Part shown: positions 8,889 to 16,977 of the stretch, in pieces
Layout of the letters: each line of letters opens with the position of its first letter
Position numbering within the stretch: the stretch's first letter is position 1
The notes under the pieces: generated by a model
The model's input: only the letters and a program-made list of their open reading frames with translations
The model's database searches: none
What the model was told of the DNA's origin: nothing
Program-made: the position numbers and the translations under genes
Assembly: GCF_013184775.1 (NCBI RefSeq)
Contig: NZ_JAATVV010000014.1
Span: 62,001-126,000 of the forward strand
Length of the DNA: 64,000 nt
Source: Martelella sp. HB161492
Lineage (GTDB): Bacteria; Pseudomonadota; Alphaproteobacteria; Rhizobiales; Rhizobiaceae
Direction: 5' to 3'

Positions 8889-9126
8889 ATCTTGGACCTT
8901 TCAGCATGAAGGCCAGAAACCCGGTGCCGGGCCCCTCTGGCGAGAGTTCGACGGCGCTCTCGTGATGTCGGTACCGTCCGCAGATGAGCCGGCGGACATT
9001 GATCACAATGTATCAGAACAGGAATGCCGAGGCGCGGCTCATCGGGCCATCGGTGATGTGTGCCCACTTCAGCTGCGCGCTGGCGACGATTGATCTGCGC
9101 CCTTCGAGCGGATCGGGAGTGCGGCC
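8889..9126 (+). promoter_or_regulatory. Long structured 5' leader of the DUF475/TerC-like gene, candidate cis-regulatory RNA
   Basis: The leader holds several perfect stems: CCCGG/CCGGG (8920-8924 with 8927-8931) inside CCAG/CTGG (8913-8916 with 8937-8940); CGAGAG/CTCTCG (8941-8946 with 8957-8962); GTCCGC/GCGGAC (8976-8981 with 8992-8997); CATTG/CAATG around ATCA (8997-9010); and GATGAGCC/GGCTCATC (8983-8990 with 9036-9043), which competes with the GTCCGC stem. A conserved terC RNA motif has been described upstream of TerC-family genes in Alphaproteobacteria. I cannot confirm that this leader matches its consensus. A GGGAG ribosome site at 9115-9119 precedes the ATG. Confidence 0.5.
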
Positions 9127-10194
9127 ATGACACCATCTTCAAGACCGCTTCACAGCTATTTTCACGGCGCTTTCATCGTCACCGCCATCGGCCTTGGCGG
9201 CGCAGCGCTTTATGGCTATCTCAGCTTTGACGGGTTGGGCGGCGCCCTCGCCTTCCTGTTCATCACCGCTGTGCTCGCCGTGCTGGAAATCTCGCTTTCC
9301 TTCGACAATGCCATTGTCAACGCCAACAAGCTCAAGGATATGTCGAAGGCTTGGCAGCGCCGGTTTCTGACCTGGGGCATTCTGATCGCAGTCTTCGGCA
9401 TGCGGCTGATCTTCCCTCTGGCCATCGTCGCCGCTGCAGCGCATATCGGCCCGCTCTCGGCTCTTGAGCTCGCCGTCTATGATCCGCGTGCCTATGCCGC
9501 GATCATGCATGAGGCGCATATGCCGATCGCTGCTTTTGGCGGGACCTTCCTGCTGATGGTCGGCCTCTCCTATTTCTTCGATGGCGACAAGGATATTCAC
9601 TGGCTGCCGGCGGTTGAGCGCCCGATGTGCCGCTTCTCCTCCATCAAGGGGATCGAAATCGGCCTCGCTCTGGTGCTGGTGCTGCTGTTTTCAAGCCTCG
9701 TCCCTGATGCCCGTGCCGCCGATTTCCTCTATCCCGCCCTTTATGGTCTTTTGACCTTCCTCGGCGTCGAGGTCCTGAGCGGCTTTCTCGACGCCAGCCA
9801 GAAACAGGTTGCCCGCGCCGCCGCCCAAGGCGGGCTTGGTGCCTTCATCTATCTGGAAATCCTCGATGCCAGCTTCTCATTCGATGGCGTCGTTGGTGCC
9901 TTTGCGCTGACCAAGAACCTGTTTATCATCGCCGCCGGTCTCGGCATCGGCGCCATGTATGTGCGCTCGCTGACCGTCATGCTGGTGGAACGCGGCACGC
10001 TCAGCGAGTTCCGCTTTCTCGAACATGGCGCCTTTTATGCGATCCTGATCCTGGCCGTGATCATGTTCTCCCAGACGCTGTTCCACATCCCCGAGGCCGT
10101 GACCGGCCTGGTTGGTGCCTCGCTGATCGCACTTTCACTGTGGTCATCCATCCGGTGGCGCCGTGCCAACGGCCAGATTGCCGGAAGCAGCTGA
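9127..10194 (+). CDS. DUF475/TerC-family integral membrane protein
   Basis: 355-aa polytopic membrane protein. Two related acidic motifs in membrane segments, VLEISLSFDNAIVNAN near residue 55 and EILDASFSFDGVVGAF near 245, are the internal-repeat signature of TerC/Alx-type proteins, several of which export Mn2+ or protect membrane protein insertion. About eight hydrophobic segments are visible. Start chosen at the ATG with GGGAG 8 nt upstream. The long structured leader suggests metal- or pH-responsive control, as with other TerC genes. Transport of a specific metal is inference from the family. Confidence 0.85.
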   Translation: MTPSSRPLHSYFHGAFIVTAIGLGGAALYGYLSFDGLGGALAFLFITAVLAVLEISLSFDNAIVNANKLKDMSKAWQRRFLTWGILIAVFGMRLIFPLAIVAAAAHIGPLSALELAVYDPRAYAAIMHEAHMPIAAFGGTFLLMVGLSYFFDGDKDIHWLPAVERPMCRFSSIKGIEIGLALVLVLLFSSLVPDARAADFLYPALYGLLTFLGVEVLSGFLDASQKQVARAAAQGGLGAFIYLEILDASFSFDGVVGAFALTKNLFIIAAGLGIGAMYVRSLTVMLVERGTLSEFRFLEHGAFYAILILAVIMFSQTLFHIPEAVTGLVGASLIALSLWSSIRWRRANGQIAGSS

Positions 10195-10197
10195 GGC

Positions 10198-13100
10198 TCA
10201 GCGCCCGGCGACCCGGTGGAACCTGGCGATCTGGCTAAGGAAAGCCTTCAGATTGACGGTTTTCACTGGCTTGTGCTGAAGCGCCATATCTTCTTCAAGC
10301 GCGGCGTCGCGCACCTCGCGGGTGCGGTCAGCCGTCAGCAGCATGGCCGGGATATGGCGTGAGAAATGCTCGCGCACCGCCGTCACCGCCTCGATGCCGT
10401 TTTCATGGTCAAGATGGTAATCGGCGATGATCACATCGGGAACGAAGCCGGAGCTGATGGCATCGGCCCCGGTCGCTGCCGTTTCCACTACGCCGCCCCA
10501 GCCTTCGACCAGAAGCCGCATGCCCTCAAGAATGGCTTCCTCATTGTCGATGCACAGGACCTTCAGCCCGGAAATCGCCTCGACACCGGCAGCATCGATC
10601 GTGATCGGCTGATCGTGCTCGCTCTCCTCCTCGCCTTCGGAAAGCGGCAGGCTGACCCGGAAGACCGTACCCTTGCCAACGCTGGAATCGATACTGACGG
10701 GATGCGACAGCATGCGCGACAGCCGGTCGACGATGGACAGGCCCAGCCCCAGGCCCTGCGCCGTTCGCGCGCCTTCTTCCAGTCGTGTGAATTCCTTGAA
10801 AATGCTTTCGATCTTGGTCTCCGGAATTCCGATCCCGGTATCGATCACCATCACCGTGGCACGCTCGCGGTTGCGGCGGACGCCAACCAGGACCTCGCCC
10901 GACACCGTATATTTGATGGCATTGGAGACCAGATTCTGAATGAGCCGGCGCAGCAGGTGGATATCGGACCGGACCTTCAGATGCGAGGGCACGACGATCA
11001 GCTTCAGCCCGCGTTCCTGTGCAAGCGGCTGGAAATCGGTCTCAACCCTTCTGAGCAGCTCATCCAGCGCGACGGATGTGAAATGCGGTTTCATCGCGCC
11101 GGCATCAAGCCGGGAAATATCCAGCACCGCGCCGAGAATATCCTCAACCGATTGCAGCGCTGAATCCACCTTTTCCGAGAGGACGCGATTGTCGCTCTCG
11201 ACCGGCATGCGCTCGCCAAGCGCCGCCGCATAAAGACGCGCAGCATTGAGCGGCTGCAGAATGTCGTGACCGGCAGCGGCAAAGAAACGCGTCTTGCCGA
11301 TATTCGCCTCATCGGCCGCCCGCCGCGCCGCACGAAGCGCCTCGTTGACCCGCGTCAGCTCGGCGGTGCGCTCATTGACGCGCAGTTCCAGCGTCTCATT
11401 GGCCTGTTTCAGCGCCAGATCGGCCGCCACACGCCGGGTAATATCGGTAAAGGTAACGACCATCCCCTTGTCCGGCATCGGCCGCGACTGCACCTCGATG
11501 ATCCGATGGCCGCTTTCCAGCACCATGGGAAAGGCCTTCTCATGCCCGCGCAGGCGCTTGAGAATATCCTCTGCCTCCTGGCCCGTCAGATCACCGCGCG
11601 ACGACAGACGGCCGATGATGTTGATCAGCGGATAGCCGACCTGTCCCGCCTCGTCCGGCAGGCTTAAGAGCTCGCGGAACCGCCTGTTCCACACGGTCAG
11701 CCGGTTGGTGGCGTCAAAAACGGCAATCCCCTGATCCATATGGGCCAGTGCCGTCTGCAGCATGCCCTGATTATATTGCAGCGCCTCGCTTGCCTGATCG
11801 AGCAGGAAGGCCGCATCGCCGGTCGCCGCCTCGGCGCGCTGCAACACCAGCGACAGCACCAGCCTGGCCGAGGATGAGCCGATGGCAGAGGCCAGCAATT
11901 GCTCGGAGAAATGGATCAGTGCCATGTCGGCCTGATCACCATCATCAAGCTTGCGCCCGGCACTGTTCTCAAATGTCGCAAAGGAGCGCAGCGTGCGCTC
12001 ATCCCCCAGATAACCGGTGATCGCATCCTTGAGGGCGCCAACCGAAACACCGGTGCCAAGCCCGCGGGCCGAGGACTGCCAGCGCGCCTGACGCTTGACG
12101 AAAATGCCTGACTGGATCCGCTCCAGCGGGCTGGAGGGCCGTGACAAGGATCCCAGCACCAGGCCGAGAATATTCAGCGACAGGGAGAGGCAGGTAACAT
12201 TCAGCAGCGGATCAGCGGCAGGCCCGGTGAAAAGCCCCGTCCCCGGAATGAAGACATCGAGAATATCGCCGGCAAGAGCCGAATGGTCGGGGCCGCCAAG
12301 GCTTGGAATGAAAAGCAGATAGGCCCAGACGAGGAAGCCGAGCGACAGGCCGATAATGGCACCACGGGCATTGGCGCGCCGCCAGATCAGCCCGATAATC
12401 AACGCCGGGGCCACCTGCGCTATTGCGGCGAAGGCCAGCAGGCCGATGGAGAACAGCCCGCGATCACTGTCGATATGCCGGTAATAGACATAGCCCAGCA
12501 GCATGACACCGAGAATCGAGGCACGGCGGATATTGAGCAGGAGGTTGGAAAAATCCTGCTTGCGGCCCGGGATCGCCGTCATGCGCCGTCTGAGGAAGAT
12601 CGGATTGACGATATCGTTTGACAGCATGATCGCCAGCGCCACCGAGGAGACGATGACCATGGCTGTTGCCGCCGAAAATCCGCCGATAAAGGTAATCAGC
12701 GAAATGAATGGCATGCCCTCGGCGATCGGCAATTGCAGCACATAAAGATCGGCATCGACATGGGGGCCGAGGATCATCAGCCCGCCGAGGGCCACCGGCA
12801 GAACCAGAATATTGATCGCCACGAGGTAAAGCGGAAACAGAAAGCGCGCGAGGTTGAGCTCCCGCTCCGAGCGGTTTTCCACCACGGTCACATGAAACTG
12901 GCGCGGCAAGAGCAGGATCGCGCAGGCGGATAACAGGATCAGCAGGATCCAGCGGCTGATCGGCGTGTCATAGGACAGAGCGGCCATGGCTGCCGAATTT
13001 TCTGCGGCCCTGGCGAAGAGATCGGCCGGCCCCTTGAACAACACGAACAGCACGAAGAAGCCGACAGAGCCAAAGGCAATCAGCTTGACCACCGATTCCA

Positions 13101-13698
13101 TCGCGATCGCCAGAATAAGCCCGTCCTGATGCTCGGTCGCGTCGGTGTGGCGCGTGCCGAAAATGATGGCGAAGGAGGCCAGCACCAGCGTCACCGCAAA
13201 GGGCAGGCCGATTGGCAGAAAACCGGAACCGGTAAGCGTGCCATAGGGCGTGCCGACCATGGCCGCGACCGAATCGGACACGGCCTTCAGCTGCAAGGCG
13301 ATATAGGGAATGGCGGCCGCCAGCGAAATCACCGCGACGAGACCCGCAACCGTGGAATTCTTGCCATAGCGGGCGGCGAGAAAATCTGCCGCCGAGGTCA
13401 GCTTCTCCGCCTTGGCAAGGCCGACCATGCGGCGCAGCAGCGGCATGCCGAGCGTGAATGCGACGATGGGACCAAGATAGATTCCGAGAAATTCCAGCCC
13501 GCGATCCGCCGCAAGGCCGACACCGCCGAAATAGGTCCAGGAGGTGCAGTAGACAGCCAGCGAAAGCGAATAGACGAAAGGCCGGCCGGATAATGGCGCA
13601 AGCTGGCGTTTTGCCCGGCGGTCACCGAAACTGGCGACCACGAACAGCAGCAGAATATAAGAAAGCGCCACCAGCAGGATGAGCCAGCTCGGCAACAT
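10198..13698 (-). CDS. Hybrid sensor histidine kinase with N-terminal sodium:solute symporter domain and C-terminal receiver
   Basis: 1166-aa membrane signalling protein. Residues 1 to about 500 form a 12-13 TM sodium:solute symporter domain like PutP. A PAS-like segment follows near 640-770, then a coiled coil. The kinase H-box is FFAAAGHDILQPLNAARLY near 815, and the ATPase domain shows NAIKYTVSGEVLVGV and GLGLGLSIVDRLSRML. A receiver domain near 1050-1160 has LCIDNEEA and the likely phospho-Asp in IIADYHLDHENG. The same architecture occurs in CrbS/MxtR-type kinases, some of which control acetate use. A GGAGG site lies 7 nt before the ATG. No response-regulator gene is adjacent; a LuxR-type partner may be elsewhere. 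Substrate sensed unknown. Confidence 0.9.
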   Translation of the reverse strand: MLPSWLILLVALSYILLLFVVASFGDRRAKRQLAPLSGRPFVYSLSLAVYCTSWTYFGGVGLAADRGLEFLGIYLGPIVAFTLGMPLLRRMVGLAKAEKLTSAADFLAARYGKNSTVAGLVAVISLAAAIPYIALQLKAVSDSVAAMVGTPYGTLTGSGFLPIGLPFAVTLVLASFAIIFGTRHTDATEHQDGLILAIAMESVVKLIAFGSVGFFVLFVLFKGPADLFARAAENSAAMAALSYDTPISRWILLILLSACAILLLPRQFHVTVVENRSERELNLARFLFPLYLVAINILVLPVALGGLMILGPHVDADLYVLQLPIAEGMPFISLITFIGGFSAATAMVIVSSVALAIMLSNDIVNPIFLRRRMTAIPGRKQDFSNLLLNIRRASILGVMLLGYVYYRHIDSDRGLFSIGLLAFAAIAQVAPALIIGLIWRRANARGAIIGLSLGFLVWAYLLFIPSLGGPDHSALAGDILDVFIPGTGLFTGPAADPLLNVTCLSLSLNILGLVLGSLSRPSSPLERIQSGIFVKRQARWQSSARGLGTGVSVGALKDAITGYLGDERTLRSFATFENSAGRKLDDGDQADMALIHFSEQLLASAIGSSSARLVLSLVLQRAEAATGDAAFLLDQASEALQYNQGMLQTALAHMDQGIAVFDATNRLTVWNRRFRELLSLPDEAGQVGYPLINIIGRLSSRGDLTGQEAEDILKRLRGHEKAFPMVLESGHRIIEVQSRPMPDKGMVVTFTDITRRVAADLALKQANETLELRVNERTAELTRVNEALRAARRAADEANIGKTRFFAAAGHDILQPLNAARLYAAALGERMPVESDNRVLSEKVDSALQSVEDILGAVLDISRLDAGAMKPHFTSVALDELLRRVETDFQPLAQERGLKLIVVPSHLKVRSDIHLLRRLIQNLVSNAIKYTVSGEVLVGVRRNRERATVMVIDTGIGIPETKIESIFKEFTRLEEGARTAQGLGLGLSIVDRLSRMLSHPVSIDSSVGKGTVFRVSLPLSEGEEESEHDQPITIDAAGVEAISGLKVLCIDNEEAILEGMRLLVEGWGGVVETAATGADAISSGFVPDVIIADYHLDHENGIEAVTAVREHFSRHIPAMLLTADRTREVRDAALEEDMALQHKPVKTVNLKAFLSQIARFHRVAGR

Positions 13699-13861
13699 CG
13701 ACAGTCCTCCCTGAAGGCCCTGACCTTAGGCGATTGTGGCAGATTTGGGAATGCCCGCCATGCGGCCGGTCTCAGATCACAAAAATCAATGATTCGCCGG
13801 CGATTTTTCATGTCATCGCCGCGTTTCTGCGGCTAAAAGAATGCTGTCCAAGGAGTGCACC

Positions 13862-15028
13862 ATGACATTGACCGAAAGCCTGAGCGAGCGCTCTCTCAAC
13901 GCACCTGAGAGCGGTATTGTCGAGATCATCAACTACGCCTTCGGGCGTGACGGGCTGCTGCCGCTCTGGGCCGGCGAAGGCGATCTGCCGACCCCCGCCT
14001 TCATTCGCGAGGCCGCGACCAAGGCACTGGCCGATGGTGAAACCTTCTACACGCTGCAACGCGGCATTCCCGAACTGCGTCAGGCGATCGCCGACTATTA
14101 CGGCCGGCATTTTGCCAAGACGCTGGCCATGGACAATATCTTCGTGACGTCATCCGGCATGCATGCGATCAAGCTGATGGTCGAAGCGCTGACGGAAGTG
14201 GGCGATGAGGCAATCTACTTCACGCCTGCCTGGCCGAATATCTCTGCCTCCCTTGGTGTCAGCGGGGCAAAACAGATCGGTGTGCCGCTGGATTTCAGGG
14301 ACGGCCGCTGGCAGCTCGACCCCGGCAAGGTCGAGGCCGCAATCACCGAGAAGACCAGCGTCATCTTCGTCAACTCGCCCTCCAACCCCACCGGCTGGAC
14401 CGCAAGTGTTGAAGATCTGCGCACGCTTCTCGACATCGCGCGCAAGAACGGCATCTGGATCATGGCCGACGAGATCTATGCGCTCTACCACTTCGGCGGT
14501 GGCCGCGCGCCCTCCTTCATGGATATCATGGAGGCAGATGACCGGATCGTCTTCGTCAATTCCTTCTCCAAGAACTGGTCAATGACCGGCTGGCGCATCG
14601 GCTGGATCGTTGCGCCCGCAGAAATGGGCGATGTCATTGAAAATCTGGTGCAATATACCGTCTCAGGGGTGCCGCAATTCCTGCAGAAGGGGGCTCTTGC
14701 CGCCGTGCGCGACGGGGACGGCGTCATCACCGAAAACTTCCGGCGCGCCAGCCTCTCACGCGATATACTCTGCGACCGCCTGCTGGCGACAAACCGGGTG
14801 CAGACGCTCAAGCCCGAGGGCGCGCTCTACGCCTTTCTCAAGGTCGACGGCATTACCGACAGTCGCCGTGCAGCACTCGATATCGTCGACAAGACCGGCG
14901 TCGGGCTGGCCCCGGGGTCGGCGTTCGGGCCGGGCGGCGAAGCCTTCCTGCGTGCCTGCTTCCTGCGCGATCCGAAGCAGATTGAAGATGCGGCTGACCG
15001 GCTCTGCGATTACATCGCCAAGCTTTGA
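13862..15028 (+). CDS. PLP-dependent class I/II aminotransferase
   Basis: 388-aa fold-type I aminotransferase resembling the aspartate/aromatic group. Seen: FYTLQRGIPELRQAIADYYG near 60, VFVNSPSNPTGW for substrate and cofactor contacts, MADEIYALYHF with the Asp that binds the pyridine nitrogen, and NSFSKNWSMTGWRIGW with the Schiff-base Lys near 240. The ATG at 13862 is preceded by AAGGAG with 6 nt spacing, so the in-frame ATG at 13841 is not used. Convergent with a TetR gene; both stop codons lie within the hairpin at 15026-15040. Donor and acceptor cannot be fixed. Confidence 0.88.
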   Translation: MTLTESLSERSLNAPESGIVEIINYAFGRDGLLPLWAGEGDLPTPAFIREAATKALADGETFYTLQRGIPELRQAIADYYGRHFAKTLAMDNIFVTSSGMHAIKLMVEALTEVGDEAIYFTPAWPNISASLGVSGAKQIGVPLDFRDGRWQLDPGKVEAAITEKTSVIFVNSPSNPTGWTASVEDLRTLLDIARKNGIWIMADEIYALYHFGGGRAPSFMDIMEADDRIVFVNSFSKNWSMTGWRIGWIVAPAEMGDVIENLVQYTVSGVPQFLQKGALAAVRDGDGVITENFRRASLSRDILCDRLLATNRVQTLKPEGALYAFLKVDGITDSRRAALDIVDKTGVGLAPGSAFGPGGEAFLRACFLRDPKQIEDAADRLCDYIAKL

Positions 15029-15040
15029 GGCACCGCCTCA
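15026..15040. terminator. Short hairpin spanning the stop codons of convergent genes
   Basis: TGAGGC-ACC-GCCTCA. The left arm contains the TGA of the aminotransferase gene and the right arm the TGA, on the other strand, of the TetR gene. There is no T-run. A 3-nt loop is tight, so this may be a weak bidirectional terminator. Confidence 0.35.
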
Positions 15041-15640
15041 CCCCGCTTTGACGGGCTTGTAGCCGACCAGCGGCAGGAAAACCGTGTCGACAATATCGAT
15101 GATCACGGCGTCCGAGGTCGGTTTCATCGTCATCATCATGTCCTGACGCAAGAGATCGACCGGCAGGGAAACGATGCGCGGCGCGATCGCCTGATCTTCA
15201 ATCTCGCCGCGGGCTGCCGCCCGCGTCAACAGGATTTCCATCGTATGTTGATCGCGCGAAACGATCTGGCGCTTCAATTCCGCCGGACTTGAATTGGTTT
15301 CTCGAAAATAATCCGTGAGTTCCACCGAAATCAGCGATCCCATGCGTGATCGCCGGTCAACGATATGCTGCAGCAATGCGATTACATCGTCGCGCAGGTC
15401 GCCCAGATCGGGAACGATGATCGGGTTCGCCTCAACGTGGTAGCGCATCGCGGCCACGGCAAGCTCGGGCAGAGACGCCCAGCGGCGATAAAGCACCGGC
15501 CGGCTGGTGCCTGCACGTCTGGCCACGGCTTCCATGGTCAACCCGCCATAGCCCTTTTCCAGCAACTCGTCCCAGGCCGCCTGCAGCAATGCGCTTTCAA
15601 GCTCTTCGCCCCGCCTTCGTTCCGTCGTCTTCTTCGTCAT
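15038..15640 (-). CDS. TetR-family transcriptional regulator, likely repressor of the adjacent EmrAB pump
   Basis: 200 aa, typical length. The N-terminal helix-turn-helix spans about residues 15-60 with GGLTMEAVARRAGTSRPVLY, followed by a helical ligand-binding domain. The gene is divergent from the emrAB-like pair, and the intergenic region holds a palindrome (15698-15713) overlapping the pump promoter. Local repression of the pump and of its own gene, relieved by a pump substrate, is the simple reading. The operator assignment is inference. Confidence 0.88.
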   Translation of the reverse strand: MTKKTTERRRGEELESALLQAAWDELLEKGYGGLTMEAVARRAGTSRPVLYRRWASLPELAVAAMRYHVEANPIIVPDLGDLRDDVIALLQHIVDRRSRMGSLISVELTDYFRETNSSPAELKRQIVSRDQHTMEILLTRAAARGEIEDQAIAPRIVSLPVDLLRQDMMMTMKPTSDAVIIDIVDTVFLPLVGYKPVKAG

Positions 15641-15672
15641 TCCAGATCCATAAGAAACACTGACGAATCCTA

Positions 15673-15713
15673 TTGACAGAATTCGACACGAATATTAGAT
15701 ACATCAATGTATC
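15673..15713 (+). promoter_or_regulatory. Promoter and TetR operator candidate of the emrAB-like pump
   Basis: TTGACA (15673-15678), 17 bp, TAGATA (15696-15701). A palindrome GATACAT-CA-ATGTATC (15698-15713) overlaps the -10 box and the expected start site. Binding there would block transcription, the common TetR mechanism. The site also lies 58 bp before the tetR start, consistent with autoregulation. Confidence 0.6.
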
Positions 15714-15810
15714 CTATTTGCCAAGGATCGATTACCGGTCCCGATTGGCACAAGCGGATGACCCCATTTTACGTCCGCCATGGCGGTTTGTCTTATCAGG
15801 AAAACACATT

Positions 15811-16977
15811 ATGAACGCTTCTTCCGAGCAGAAGCCCGCAGAGGAACTGTCACCTTCCGACAGCGACGTCACCATCGTCAAGCCGAAGCCGCGCCGCGCC
15901 GGCCGATTCATCCTCATGGCCTCAGTGCCCGTCATTCTCGCCGTTGCCGGCTCCTATTTCTATGTCACCGGCGGCCGCGTCGTTTCCACCGAAGATTCCT
16001 ATGTCGATCAGGATGTGGTGAAGATCGTCCCGGAAGTCTCCGGCAAGATCGTCTCCGTCGGCCCGGGCGAAAACGACGCCGTCACCAAGGGCAGCCTGCT
16101 CTTCGCCATCGACGATTCGGTCTATGTGAATGCCGTCGACCAGGCCAATGCCGCCGTGGCTTCGGCACGCCTCGATGTGGAGAAGCTGAAATCGGCCTAT
16201 CTGAAAACCGAGGCAGAACTTGAAACCGCCGGCGAGGCACTGACCATCGCCCGGGTGCGCCAGCAGCGCCAGCAGAACCTGCTGAAGCAGGGCGCCGTCA
16301 GCCAGACTGCGCTGGATGAGGCCGACCTGACGCTGAAGAATGCCGAAGGTGCCGTTGTCAGCGCCAAGCAGGATGTCGCCAGCGCCAAGGCCGCTCTTGG
16401 CGGCAATCCCGATATTGCCACCGACAGCCATCCCGAAGTGATGGCCGCTCTTGCCAAACTGGCTGCCGCCAAGCTGGATCTGGCCCGCACCAAGGTCGTC
16501 GCGCCGAGCAACGGCATCGTCACCCAGACCACCTCGTTGCAGGACGGGCAATATGTCTCGACCTCCTCTTCCGTGCTGACGATCGTCACCACGGGCTCGA
16601 CGGTGATCGAGGCCAACTTCAAGGAAACCGACCTCACGCATATGAAAGCCGGTCAGCCGGTCGAAGTGCGTGTTGATGCCTATCCTGACGTCACGATCAA
16701 GGGCACGGTCGAAAGCATCGGCGCCGGCACCGGCTCGGCCTTTTCGCTGATCCCGGCCCAGAACGCATCCGGCAACTGGGTCAAGGTCGTGCAGCGCGTT
16801 CCCGTGCGCATTGCCCTGGACCTGACGCCGAAAAGCCCTGACCTTCGCGTCGGCATGAGCGCACTTGTCGAGGTCGATACCGGCCATGCCCGCGGCATGC
16901 CTGACTTCATGAAGAACAGCCTTGCCGCGATCGGCTTCGGCGCACCGGCCCTTGCTGCCGACGGGGACGCTGACTGA
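15811..16977 (+). CDS. EmrA-like membrane fusion protein of an MFS drug pump
   Basis: 388-aa inner-membrane-anchored adaptor. A cytoplasmic N-terminus with KPKPRRAGR is followed by one TM (about 30-50), then STEDSYVDQDVVKIVPEVSG, a coiled-coil hairpin (about 105-200), and the second lipoyl and barrel half with VVAPSNGIVTQ and EANFKETDLTHM. The ATG at 15811 follows AGGAAA; an open frame continues upstream to 15673 but runs through the promoter and operator. Its stop overlaps the start of the MFS gene (TGATG), so the two are coupled. Binds the MFS partner and a TolC-type channel by analogy with EmrAB-TolC. Confidence 0.9.
   Translation: MNASSEQKPAEELSPSDSDVTIVKPKPRRAGRFILMASVPVILAVAGSYFYVTGGRVVSTEDSYVDQDVVKIVPEVSGKIVSVGPGENDAVTKGSLLFAIDDSVYVNAVDQANAAVASARLDVEKLKSAYLKTEAELETAGEALTIARVRQQRQQNLLKQGAVSQTALDEADLTLKNAEGAVVSAKQDVASAKAALGGNPDIATDSHPEVMAALAKLAAAKLDLARTKVVAPSNGIVTQTTSLQDGQYVSTSSSVLTIVTTGSTVIEANFKETDLTHMKAGQPVEVRVDAYPDVTIKGTVESIGAGTGSAFSLIPAQNASGNWVKVVQRVPVRIALDLTPKSPDLRVGMSALVEVDTGHARGMPDFMKNSLAAIGFGAPALAADGDAD

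Noticed and set aside
8837-9142. Small frames on both strands in the leader of the DUF475 gene
   Set aside because: Low-quality composition; the region is better explained as a structured leader RNA.
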